Assembly (NCBI GenBank): GCA_964355085.1
Contig: CAYHBW010000014.1
Location: 1-19,988, forward strand
Reading direction: 5' to 3'
DNA length: 19,988 nt
DNA from: REEB48 sp964355085
Lineage (GTDB): Bacteria > Patescibacteriota > Minisyncoccia > UBA6257 > 02-FULL-45-10c
The position numbers and the translations under genes were made by a program. Positions 12,275 to 19,166 of the stretch are shown here, piece after piece; the first letter of the stretch is position 1, and each line of letters opens with the position of its first letter. Below the pieces are notes generated by a model. That model saw only the letters and a list, made by a program, of their open reading frames with translations, was not told the DNA's origin and did no database searches.

Positions 12275-13501
12275 ATGTTTAACCTAAAAGAATTAAAAAA
12301 GGCGATCGAGCAGATTTCCCAGGAAAAAGGCGTTGATCCGCAGAAGGTTTTTGCGGCGCTTGAAATGTCTTTAGCGGCCGCCTACAAGAAAGAATATTGC
12401 CAGAAAGGTGATGTGGTCCGCTGCCAGTTTGATCAGAAAACCGGAGCTTTGAAGTTCTGGAAAGTTAAGACTGTCGTCGATGATACGACTGTCCGCATTG
12501 TCGAAGGAGAGGAGGAGCCGGAAGAGGTCTATTCGAAATACCGCAAGCAGCCGTTGAAGCCGGTTGAGGCGGTTCCTGAAGAGGAGCTTCTGCCGCGCTA
12601 CAATGCCGACCGCCATATGTTCGTGAAAGAGGCGCAGGAAGTGAAGAAAGATGCGGTTCTCGGTGAAGAGCTTGTTTTTCCGCTTGAAACTCATGATGAC
12701 TTCGGCCGTATAGCCGCCCAGACAGCAAAGCAGGTCATTCTTCAGCGTCTTCGTGAGGCGGAGCGCGATTCCATTCTGGATGAATTCCGGAATAAAGCCG
12801 GTGAAATAATCAGCGGAATGGTCCAGCGTTATGACCGCGGGAACGTTTTCGTCGATCTCGGACGCGCGACCGGCATCATGTTTTATAATGAAGCCATACC
12901 CGGCGAACATTACGCTATAGGGGACAGAATGCGCTTCTATATATCGGCTGTCCAGGATGAAGCCAGAATGCCGGGGATCATTTTGTCCCGCGCACATCCG
13001 AATTTCGTGAAAAAACTTTTTGAATTGGAGGTTCCGGAAATCAATGACGGAATCGTTGAAATAAAATCCATCGCCCGCGAACCGGGGAGCAGAAGCAAAA
13101 TCGCGGTTGTTTCCAATGCCGAAGGAGTCGATCCGGTCGGATCCTGCGTCGGTCAGCGCGGCACCCGCGTCATGGCTGTCAGTAATGAACTCGGACAGGA
13201 GAAGATTGACATCGTCGAATGGTCGGAAGATCCGGCGAAGTTCGTCACCAGCTCTCTTTCTCCGGCAAAAGTGACGAATGTTGAAGCTTTGCCGCGCCGC
13301 GAAGCCCGCGCGTTTGTTCCGGAAGATCAGTTGAGCTTGGCAATCGGCAAAGGCGGCCAGAATGTCCGTCTTGCGGCTAAGCTTACCGGTTGGAAGATAG
13401 ATGTGCGTTCGCAGGCGAAACCGGATGAAGTTCTGGAGGGAGGAGTCGCGGCCGCAGTTCCGGAAGTCGAGAAAAAAGAAGACGGAATCGCAGATTTCTA
13501 A
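12275..13501 (+). CDS. nusA: Transcription termination/antitermination factor NusA
   Basis: RNA-polymerase-associated factor that modulates pausing, termination and antitermination. The N-terminal RNAP-binding domain (1 to ~130) includes the canonical AALEMSLAAAYKKEY helix and RIVEGEEEPEEVYSKYR. The S1 domain is at about 175-240 (GEIISGMVQRYDRGNVFVDLGRATGIM). The two KH domains are KH1 with GSCVGQRGTRV (289-299) and KH2 with LAIGKGGQNVRLAAKLTGW (355-373). It ends at 408 aa without acidic C-terminal repeats, like most non-proteobacterial NusA. It is not next to rimP or infB as is usual. The start is the only good ATG; no Shine-Dalgarno, and an AT-rich leader. It is transcribed from the promoter at 12064 through a structured leader. 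Confidence 0.96.
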   Translation: MFNLKELKKAIEQISQEKGVDPQKVFAALEMSLAAAYKKEYCQKGDVVRCQFDQKTGALKFWKVKTVVDDTTVRIVEGEEEPEEVYSKYRKQPLKPVEAVPEEELLPRYNADRHMFVKEAQEVKKDAVLGEELVFPLETHDDFGRIAAQTAKQVILQRLREAERDSILDEFRNKAGEIISGMVQRYDRGNVFVDLGRATGIMFYNEAIPGEHYAIGDRMRFYISAVQDEARMPGIILSRAHPNFVKKLFELEVPEINDGIVEIKSIAREPGSRSKIAVVSNAEGVDPVGSCVGQRGTRVMAVSNELGQEKIDIVEWSEDPAKFVTSSLSPAKVTNVEALPRREARAFVPEDQLSLAIGKGGQNVRLAAKLTGWKIDVRSQAKPDEVLEGGVAAAVPEVEKKEDGIADF

Positions 13502-13535
13502 GATAAATGACTTTCAACTTCATAACATTTAACTT

Positions 13536-13569
13536 TTTCCGCCAAAGGCGGATCCGCCTTTGGCGGAAA
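13536..13569. repeat. 34-bp perfect palindrome between nusA and hppA
   Basis: The whole 34 bases read the same on both strands, centred on GGATCC at 13550-13555. Each half contains its own small hairpin (CCGCC-AAA-GGCGG and its mirror), so either a long cruciform or two small stems can form. It is followed by AAACTTATAAC with no T run, so the terminator role is unclear. Confidence 0.8.
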
Positions 13570-13597
13570 CTTATAACTTACAATTAATTATAAACCT

Positions 13598-15577
13598 ATG
13601 TCACTTTCACTCTTAGTATTCGGACCGATTGCGCTTGCTGTCGCTTACAGTTCCTATGTGATGCTTTGGCTTCAGAAACAGCCGAACGGAAACGAGAAAA
13701 TGGTTGAAATTTCCAAAGCCATCCAGGAGGGATCGAGCGCGTTTCTGAACCGCCAGTACCGCAGCGTCTCGGTTGTCGCAGCCGCCCTGCTTGTTTTCAT
13801 CTATTATTTCCTCGGCGCTTCATCCGCGGCCGGATTTTTGGTCGGCGCTTTGGCGTCGGCTCTTGCCGGTTATATCGGAATGAATGTCGCGGTCCGTTCC
13901 AATTCCAAAACAGCCGAAGCCGCTTCCAAGGGATTGAATGCCGCGCTTTCCCTGGCTTTCAAGGCCGGCGCAGTGACCGGTTTTCTCGTTGTCGCGCTCG
14001 GACTTCTGGCTATCGCAGGATTTTATATGGCGACCGGAGACATCAAGGCCCTGATCGGTCTTGGTTTCGGAGCAAGCTTGATTTCAGTTTTCGCCCGTCT
14101 TGGCGGAGGTATTTATACCAAAGCCGCTGATGTGGGAACCGATCTTGTCGGCAAAGTTGAAGCCGGAATTCCGGAAGACGATATGCGTAACCCGGGCGTT
14201 ATCGCCGACAATGTCGGCGACAATGTGGGAGACTGCGCGGGAATGGCGGCGGATCTTTTTGAAACTTATGCCGTGACCCTCGTGGCCGCAATGCTTCTGG
14301 GATTTTTGAAAGTGAATGATATTGCCAGTCCGTTGGTGACTTTTCCGATGGTTCTCGGAGGACTTGCGATCATCGCATCTTTGTTCGGAACTTTCTTTGT
14401 CCGCGTGAGCGAGGGCGGAACGATCATGGGCGCTTTATATAAAGGACTTATCGCTTCACTTTTCGCTTCCGCTGTCCTGTTTCTTCCGGCGACCATGTCT
14501 TTTTTCGGAGAAGGATACATGTCTTTTTATCTGAGCACCTTGATCGGTCTTCTGGTCACCGCTTTGATGGTGGTTATCACTGATTATTACACTGCGAAAG
14601 ATTATCGTCCTGTAGTTTCCATTGCCGAAGCTTCAAATTCCGGACACGGAACAAACATCATCCTCGGACTTTCCGTCGGAATGGAATCAACTTTTGTTCC
14701 GGTACTTGTGATTGTCGGAGCGATTTTGAGCAGCTACTGGCTCGCCGGACTTTACGGAATCGCGCTTGCCGCGACCTCCATGCTTTCCGTCGCCGGTATC
14801 GTGGTCGCAATCGATTCTTTCGGTCCTGTCACTGATAATGCCGGAGGTATAGCGGAAATGAGCGGAGCTCCGACGAATGTCCGCCAGATCACCGATGCGC
14901 TTGATGCCGTCGGAAATACGACTAAAGCTGTCACTAAGGGATACGCAATCGCGTCCGCCGGACTTGCGGCGCTTGTGCTGTTCGCCGGTTATGTTGAGGA
15001 TCTTATCGCGCTCGGAAAGGGCGTTGATTTTGATCTGCAAAATCCGCTGGTGGTTGTGGGTCTTTTACTCGGCGCAGCAGTACCTTACCTTTTCGCTTCC
15101 ATTGCGATGAAGGCGGTGGGTAAGAGTGCTGGTGCGGTAGTCGAAGAAGTCCGCAGGCAGTTCAGGGAAATTCCGGGAATCATGGAATATAAGGCCAAGC
15201 CGGATTATGCCCGTTGCGTTGATATCGTCACTCAAGCGGCTTTGAAAGAAATGATCGTGCCGGCCCTTATTCCGATTGTGGCGGTTTTAGTTGTCGGACT
15301 CGGTCTTGGCGCACAAGCGCTCGGAGGTTTCCTGATGGGAACCATTGTTGCCGGACTTTTCCTCGGTATTTCCATGACCACCGGAGGAGCGGCCTGGGAT
15401 AATGCGAAGAAATATATCGAATCCGGTCACTTCGGCGGAAAAGGTTCTGACGCCCACAAAGCGGCGGTCACCGGAGACACTGTCGGAGATCCGTATAAAG
15501 ATACCGCCGGTCCAGCAATCAATCCATTGATAAAGGTTATCAATATTGTTGCGTTATTGTTGGTTGCATTCCTCTAA
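13598..15577 (+). CDS. hppA: Membrane-bound proton-translocating pyrophosphatase, K+-independent type
   Basis: Integral membrane enzyme that couples hydrolysis of PPi to ion pumping across the cell membrane. 659 aa with about 15-16 hydrophobic segments. PPi/Mg-binding signatures are DVGTDLVGK (178-186), DDMRNPGVIADNVGDNVGD (194-212), FGPVTDNAGG (408-417), and the C-terminal block with DTVGDPYKDTAGPAINPLIK. The K+-dependence loop reads GNTTKAVTKG (439-448), with Lys443 and Thr446. That combination marks the K+-independent subfamily, which is known to pump H+. It gives the cell a proton gradient from waste PPi, fitting a fermentative minimal metabolism. The start ATG has no Shine-Dalgarno. No partner genes are needed, since the enzyme is a homodimer. 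Confidence 0.95.
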   Translation: MSLSLLVFGPIALAVAYSSYVMLWLQKQPNGNEKMVEISKAIQEGSSAFLNRQYRSVSVVAAALLVFIYYFLGASSAAGFLVGALASALAGYIGMNVAVRSNSKTAEAASKGLNAALSLAFKAGAVTGFLVVALGLLAIAGFYMATGDIKALIGLGFGASLISVFARLGGGIYTKAADVGTDLVGKVEAGIPEDDMRNPGVIADNVGDNVGDCAGMAADLFETYAVTLVAAMLLGFLKVNDIASPLVTFPMVLGGLAIIASLFGTFFVRVSEGGTIMGALYKGLIASLFASAVLFLPATMSFFGEGYMSFYLSTLIGLLVTALMVVITDYYTAKDYRPVVSIAEASNSGHGTNIILGLSVGMESTFVPVLVIVGAILSSYWLAGLYGIALAATSMLSVAGIVVAIDSFGPVTDNAGGIAEMSGAPTNVRQITDALDAVGNTTKAVTKGYAIASAGLAALVLFAGYVEDLIALGKGVDFDLQNPLVVVGLLLGAAVPYLFASIAMKAVGKSAGAVVEEVRRQFREIPGIMEYKAKPDYARCVDIVTQAALKEMIVPALIPIVAVLVVGLGLGAQALGGFLMGTIVAGLFLGISMTTGGAAWDNAKKYIESGHFGGKGSDAHKAAVTGDTVGDPYKDTAGPAINPLIKVINIVALLLVAFL

Positions 15578-15597
15578 AAGTTAAAATTTAACTTTTA
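15575..15597. repeat. AT-rich 11-bp inverted repeat after hppA
   Basis: TAAAAGTTAAA and TTTAACTTTTA flank a single A and start inside the hppA stop codon. The words AAAGTT/AACTTT recur in other gaps of this window. No GC clamp, so it is a poor terminator. Confidence 0.5.
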
Positions 15598-15610
15598 AAT
15601 CAAATCAAAT

Positions 15611-16879
15611 ATGAAGCATACGTCAAAAAATCTTAAGAATTCAGTTTTTGAGCTTGAGGTAATATTGGATCAGAAAGAATTTCTGGAATATTACCAGCCG
15701 GTTTTTGATAAAGCGCTTTCAAGCGTGCATCTAAAAGGATTCCGTCCGGGAACAGCTCCCAAAGAAATGGCCTCGCAGGCGGTGAATAATGAGAAAGTTT
15801 TTGAAGAGGCGGTTCACAAGGCGGTTTCCGTGACTTTGAAAGAAATCACTTTTCAAAATGAGTGGCAATTGATCGATCAGCCGAAAATTGAAGTTCTGGA
15901 AAGCCCGACCGGCTTGAAATATAAGGCGGTAATTTCGGTTTTCCCGGAAGTTAAGCTAGGTGATTACAGAAAAACCGCTAAAAAAGCTCTGGATTCGGAA
16001 ATGAAGGAAGTTAAAGTTGAAGATCGGGAAATCGATGATTCCATAAAATATATTTTGAACTCCCGCGCAAAACTCACCCGCGTAAACCGCGAAGCGAAGA
16101 ATAACGATGTCTTGGATATTGATTTCGCCGGTTTTGCCGATGGTAAAGCGCTGGACGGAACTTCCGGAAAAGCTGACAGCTTCGTGCTTGGCGACGGCAA
16201 ATTCATTCCCGGATTTGAAGAAAATCTTATCGGCAAGAAAGAAGGAGAGACGGCGAAATTCACCGTCACTTTTCCGGGAGATTATTGGAAAGCGGATATG
16301 CGGAACAGGAAAGTCGATTTTGAAGTGAAAATCCACGGTGTTTATGAAAGGCAGATGCCGGAATTGAACGACGAATTCGTGAAGGGCTTGGGTAAATTTG
16401 AAAGCGTTGAAGCTTTGCGGAAAAATATCCGTGAAGGGATGACAAAGGAAAAAATCGACAAAGAAAAAGAACGCGTCCGCCTGAAGATGATGGAGCAGCT
16501 CGTGAAGAGCGCCAGATTCGATCTTCCGGATGTCATGCTTGCGCGGACTCTTGACGGCATGGTTCAGGAATACAAGGACTATTCCGCGCTGGCATTCAAA
16601 GGAGGGGAAAAGCAGAATCCGGAAACTGATGAGGAGATCCGGAAGAAACTTGAAGATAAGGCAAGGCAGAGCGTTGCGACTAATTTGGTTTTATTCCAGA
16701 TAGCCAAGGACGAGAAACTTGAACCGACTCCGCAGGAAGTCGAGGAAGATGCCAACCGTTACCTTGCTTCAATGCGCCGCGAGCATTCAAAGGACGTTGA
16801 CCCGCAAAAACTCTACGACTATAGTTATGGTATGGTCCAGAACAGGAAAGTGTTTGAGTTTCTGGAAGGACTTAAATAG
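15611..16879 (+). CDS. tig: Trigger factor (ribosome-associated chaperone/PPIase)
   Basis: Binds the ribosomal exit tunnel through protein L23 and shields nascent chains. 422 aa with the standard order. The N-terminal ribosome-binding domain has the signature GFRPG (43-47) in the exposed loop. The FKBP-type PPIase domain is at about 155-245 (DVLDIDFAGFADG...VLGDGKFIPGFEENLIGKKEGE), and a long helical C-terminal arm domain follows to the end. In many bacteria tig precedes clpP, as here (78 bases apart), linking folding of new chains to degradation. The start ATG is preceded by an AT-only leader with no Shine-Dalgarno. The stop codon TAG overlaps a heptamer repeat that also occurs inside the aspartokinase gene. 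Confidence 0.95.
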   Translation: MKHTSKNLKNSVFELEVILDQKEFLEYYQPVFDKALSSVHLKGFRPGTAPKEMASQAVNNEKVFEEAVHKAVSVTLKEITFQNEWQLIDQPKIEVLESPTGLKYKAVISVFPEVKLGDYRKTAKKALDSEMKEVKVEDREIDDSIKYILNSRAKLTRVNREAKNNDVLDIDFAGFADGKALDGTSGKADSFVLGDGKFIPGFEENLIGKKEGETAKFTVTFPGDYWKADMRNRKVDFEVKIHGVYERQMPELNDEFVKGLGKFESVEALRKNIREGMTKEKIDKEKERVRLKMMEQLVKSARFDLPDVMLARTLDGMVQEYKDYSALAFKGGEKQNPETDEEIRKKLEDKARQSVATNLVLFQIAKDEKLEPTPQEVEEDANRYLASMRREHSKDVDPQKLYDYSYGMVQNRKVFEFLEGLK

Positions 16880-16936
16880 TCCAAAGTTGAAAGTCTTTAA
16901 AGCGGGAGTATGACTTTATGGACATTATGACTTTAT
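16878..16936. repeat. Heptamer-type and ATGACTTTAT direct repeats in the tig-clpP gap
   Basis: A 20-bp segment, 16878-16897, is identical to 19429-19448 inside the aspartokinase gene; its heptads read GTCCAAA GTTGAAA GTCTT. It is followed by two copies of ATGACTTTAT (16910-16919, 16927-16936). The rest of the gap is AT-rich with no clear promoter or terminator. Confidence 0.7.
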
Positions 16937-16957
16937 AAACTTTATTAACTGCTTCAT

Positions 16958-17551
16958 ATGCAAAACGAATATCTCATCCCGACAGTCATCGAAAAAACCA
17001 ACATGGGCGAGCGGGCTTTTGACATCTATTCCCGTCTCTTGAAGGAACGCATAATTTTTCTTGCCGGTCCGATCAATGACGGAATGGCCAATACTGTCAT
17101 TGCGCAGCTGCTTTTCCTGGAGCACGAAGATCCGAAGAAAGACATCAAGCTTTACATAAATTCCCCGGGCGGATCCGTATCTGCGGGATTGGCTGTCTAC
17201 GATACCATACAGCATATCAAGCCGGATGTTTCCACTATCTGCGTCGGCATGGCGGCTTCAATGGCGGCAGTTTTGCTTTTGTCCGGAAAGAAAGGAAAGA
17301 GGATTGCGCTTCCGAATGCGGAAATCCTTTTACATCAGGTGATGGGCGGAACAGAGGGGCAGGCCGTGGAAATTGAAATCGCCGCAAAGCATATCTTGAA
17401 AGTTAAGGAAAAATTGAACCAGCTCATCGCCAGGCATACGGGGCAGTCGTTCGCTAAAATCGAGAAAGATACTGACCGCGATTTTCACTTGAGCGCCGCC
17501 GAGGCCAAAGAATACGGAGTGATTGACGAGATTTTAAAGGGAAAGAAATAG
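16958..17551 (+). CDS. clpP: ATP-dependent Clp protease proteolytic subunit
   Basis: Serine peptidase that forms a double-heptamer chamber fed by ClpX or ClpC. 197 aa with the catalytic triad intact: Ser101 in GMAASMAA, His126 in LLHQVMGG and Asp175 in KDTDRDFHLSA, spaced as in E. coli (25 and 49 residues apart). The N-terminus starts MQNEYLIPTVIEKTNMGERAF, giving the axial loop and no long propeptide. INSPGGSV forms the strand above the active site. It lies after tig and probably shares its transcript; clpX does not follow. The ATG has no Shine-Dalgarno (AACTGCTTCAT upstream). Confidence 0.97.
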   Translation: MQNEYLIPTVIEKTNMGERAFDIYSRLLKERIIFLAGPINDGMANTVIAQLLFLEHEDPKKDIKLYINSPGGSVSAGLAVYDTIQHIKPDVSTICVGMAASMAAVLLLSGKKGKRIALPNAEILLHQVMGGTEGQAVEIEIAAKHILKVKEKLNQLIARHTGQSFAKIEKDTDRDFHLSAAEAKEYGVIDEILKGKK

Positions 17552-17558
17552 CGCTCGG

Positions 17559-17656
17559 ACTTTATCTTGCTCGAGAACCGATGGCAGCCGACTGCTGCGG
17601 CTGCATCTACGCCTCGCCCTCATCGGGCTCCGGCAGTTTCCTTTACAAGATAAAGT
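17559..17656. ncRNA. Structured intergenic element between clpP and tyrS
   Basis: ACTTTATCTTG (17559-17569) and CAAGATAAAGT (17646-17656) form a perfect 11-bp closing stem around a 76-base, GC-richer interior. The interior can fold into GCAGCCG/CGGCTGC (7 bp, seven-base loop) and GCCC/GGGC stems. This layout suggests a structured RNA or a mobile palindromic element. No T-box sequence (AGGGTGGNACCGCG) is present, so it is not a classic tyrS T-box. Not recognised. Confidence 0.4.
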
Positions 17657-17687
17657 TCTTGCTTGAGAGGGCAATGCAGGAAAAACC

Positions 17688-17713
17688 AGCTCGCGAAGAG
17701 CTTAATTTTGTTT
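17688..17713 (+). terminator. Weak terminator upstream of tyrS
   Basis: AGCTC, loop GCGAA, GAGCT (17688-17702), followed by TAATTTTGTTTT. The stem is short (5 bp); it may end the clpP transcript. Confidence 0.4.
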
Positions 17714-17719
17714 TATAAT
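17714..17719 (+). promoter_or_regulatory. Consensus -10 box of tyrS
   Basis: TATAAT seven bases before the tyrS ATG. If used, transcription would begin at or within a base or two of the start codon, giving a leaderless mRNA. No matching -35. Confidence 0.5.
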
Positions 17720-17726
17720 AGATATC

Positions 17727-18890
17727 ATGAATAATGAATTGCTGACCCGCGGAGTTGTGGAGGTGATTGGAAAAGATCATCTGGAAAAACAGCTCCAAAG
17801 CGGAAGGAAATTGCGCGTGAAATTCGGAATCGATCCGACTGCGCCGGATTTGCATCTGGGGCATACTGTTCCGCTCCGCAAGCTCCGCCAATTCCAGGAT
17901 GCCGGGCATCAGGCAGTTCTGATTATCGGTGATTTTACCGCCCGCATCGGCGATCCTACAGGAAGATCGGAAGAACGGAAGCCGTTGACTGAAAAACAAG
18001 TGAAATCCAATCTTAAGGAGTATTTGAATCAGGCCGGTGAAATATTGGATGTCAAAAAATTGGAAGTTCACTATAACAGCAAATGGTTTTTGAAAGAGGG
18101 CGTGGCATCTATTTTGGAATTATCCAGATCCGGCACTATACAACAGGTTCTGCATCGGGCGGATTTCAAAAAGAGAATTAACGAAGGTCATGATATAACA
18201 TTGCTTGAAATGATGTACCCGCTTTTTCAGGGCTATGATTCTGTAAAAGTTAAGGCGGATCTGGAAATCGGAGGAACAGATCAGAAATTCAATTTATTGA
18301 TGGGCAGGAGGGTTCAGCGCCATTTTGGAATTCCGGAGCAGGATATAATGACGTTACCTCTTTTGGAGGGCGTAGACGGTATCCATAAAATGAGCAAAAG
18401 CCGCGGCAATTATATCGGTCTTACCGAAGATCCGGTGATAATGTACGGAAAGATGATGTCCATTCCTGATTCTTTGACAATCAAATATGCCGAACTTCTC
18501 ACGGATTTGAATCTTGGCGATATGGAATCCGCAGTCAAATCGGATCCGCGATCGGCGAAGATGAAGCTGGCAAGGGAAATCGTAAAAATGTATCACAATG
18601 AAAGGGCCGCTCTGGGCGCGGAAGATGAATTCGTCCGCGTGGTTTCCAATAAAGAGACCCCGACAGAGGTTGAAAGTTTGAAGTTGAAAGTTAAAAGTTT
18701 ATCGCTCGTTGATTTACTGGTGGAAACGAAAATGGCTTCCAGTAAAAGCGACGCGAGGCGTCTTGTGGATCAGGGCGGAGTGAAAATCAACAGTGAAAAG
18801 CAGTCAGACGCGACAAGAGAAATTGATTTAAGCAAGGAAATTTTATTGCAGGTGGGAAGGCATAAATTCTTGAAAGTTTCATATAAGTAG
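17727..18890 (+). CDS. tyrS: Tyrosyl-tRNA synthetase
   Basis: Class Ic synthetase that charges tRNA-Tyr. 387 aa. The Rossmann catalytic domain has HLGH (43-46) and KMSKS (221-225). The tyrosine-binding segment is Y-x-L-F-Q-G-Y-D (164-171) with GGTDQ, giving the TyrZ-like 'PLLQGYDS' variant common outside enterobacteria. A C-terminal S4-like RNA-binding domain spans about 326-387 (MASSKSDARRLVDQGGVKIN). Between the two, residues 314-325 (VESLKLKVKSLS) are encoded by a run of GTTGAAA-like heptamers (18669-18704), an in-frame low-complexity linker. The start ATG has no Shine-Dalgarno and a -10 box 7 bases upstream, suggesting leaderless expression. The stop is followed in the same frame by a gene remnant. 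Confidence 0.96.
   Translation: MNNELLTRGVVEVIGKDHLEKQLQSGRKLRVKFGIDPTAPDLHLGHTVPLRKLRQFQDAGHQAVLIIGDFTARIGDPTGRSEERKPLTEKQVKSNLKEYLNQAGEILDVKKLEVHYNSKWFLKEGVASILELSRSGTIQQVLHRADFKKRINEGHDITLLEMMYPLFQGYDSVKVKADLEIGGTDQKFNLLMGRRVQRHFGIPEQDIMTLPLLEGVDGIHKMSKSRGNYIGLTEDPVIMYGKMMSIPDSLTIKYAELLTDLNLGDMESAVKSDPRSAKMKLAREIVKMYHNERAALGAEDEFVRVVSNKETPTEVESLKLKVKSLSLVDLLVETKMASSKSDARRLVDQGGVKINSEKQSDATREIDLSKEILLQVGRHKFLKVSYK
18669..18703 (+). repeat. Tandem GTTGAAA heptamers inside tyrS
   Basis: Five consecutive seven-base units: GTTGAAA, GTTTGAA, GTTGAAA, GTTAAAA, GTTTATC. They encode the linker between the catalytic and S4 domains of TyrRS. The same heptamer occurs at 16885-16891 and 19436-19442, and inverted within 13511-13520. 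Confidence 0.75.
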
Positions 18891-19001
18891 GATAAAAGCG
18901 ATAAACCGTTGAATTGCGGCGTGACTATCTATAAAGGCGATCCGAAGCAAGGGAAGGACGACCGACTTCTTCTGGATGTCTATAACCGGAAATTGTATTA
19001 G
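18891..19001 (+). pseudogene. 3' remnant, possibly of a histidine phosphatase gene
   Basis: In the frame that continues past the tyrS stop, 36 open codons end with TAG at 18999-19001. They read like the C-terminal strands of phosphoglycerate-mutase-type histidine phosphatases: LNCGVTIYKGDPKQG then RLLLDVYNRKLY, where 'NC.vt...' and 'l..yN...yl' are usual. No start codon or catalytic RHG part is present. It could be a decayed gene whose 5' part was lost when the region was rearranged next to tyrS. The family assignment is tentative. Confidence 0.35.
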
Positions 19002-19021
19002 TCCGGATGTTCTGTTATATT
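18993..19021 (+). promoter_or_regulatory. Promoter of the threonine leader/aspartokinase unit
   Basis: TTGTAT (18993-18998), a 17-base spacer and TATATT (19016-19021). The ATG of the leader peptide is 6 bases after the -10, so the leader transcript would begin at its start codon. Confidence 0.55.
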
Positions 19022-19027
19022 TAATTC

Positions 19028-19093
19028 ATGCAGATATCCGTTTCCACCGCCACCTCTACAACTACCACCCAATTCACAGTCGGGGAGTTTTAG
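19028..19093 (+). CDS. Threonine-rich leader peptide of the aspartokinase gene (thrL-like)
   Basis: A 21-aa frame starting MQIS, with a core VSTATSTTTTQF and an end TVGEF. Seven of 21 codons are Thr, four of them consecutive (codons 11-14). The E. coli thr leader peptide is also 21 aa and Thr-rich. It is followed by a strong terminator (19114-19142) and then by aspartokinase, the first enzyme of threonine synthesis. The last five codons and the stop form strand 2 of a putative antiterminator: 19080-19093 pairs with 19112-19125 by 12 Watson-Crick pairs around a tandem G-A internal loop. No Shine-Dalgarno; the -10 is 6 bases upstream, so translation may be leaderless. Sequence and placement are seen; the regulatory role is inferred. 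Confidence 0.75.
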   Translation: MQISVSTATSTTTTQFTVGEF

Positions 19094-19142
19094 CGGTTAT
19101 CCAGAAAATCTCTAAAAAGCCCCGATCCGATCGGGGCTTTTT
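19080..19142 (+). promoter_or_regulatory. Transcription attenuator with competing antiterminator
   Basis: Terminator: AAAAAGCCCCGA (19114-19125) with TCGGGGCTTTTT (19131-19142), loop TCCGA. Alternative pairing: TCGGGG (19080-19085) with CCCCGA (19120-19125), plus TTTTAG (19088-19093) with CTAAAA (19112-19117), which consumes the 5' arm of the terminator. A ribosome stalled on the Thr codons (19046-19069) would leave strand 2 free for antitermination. A ribosome at the stop codon (19091-19093) would cover it and permit termination. Confidence 0.75.
19114..19142 (+). terminator. Intrinsic terminator in the aspartokinase leader
   Basis: Twelve-pair stem with five T's on the 3' side, symmetrical (A's before), 24 bases before the aspartokinase ATG. 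Confidence 0.93.
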
Positions 19143-19166
19143 CAATAAAATAATTAAAAAAACATC

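Noticed and set aside
17552..17726. T-box riboswitch upstream of tyrS
   Set aside because: No T-box antiterminator sequence and no specifier stem; the visible pairing is a different layout.
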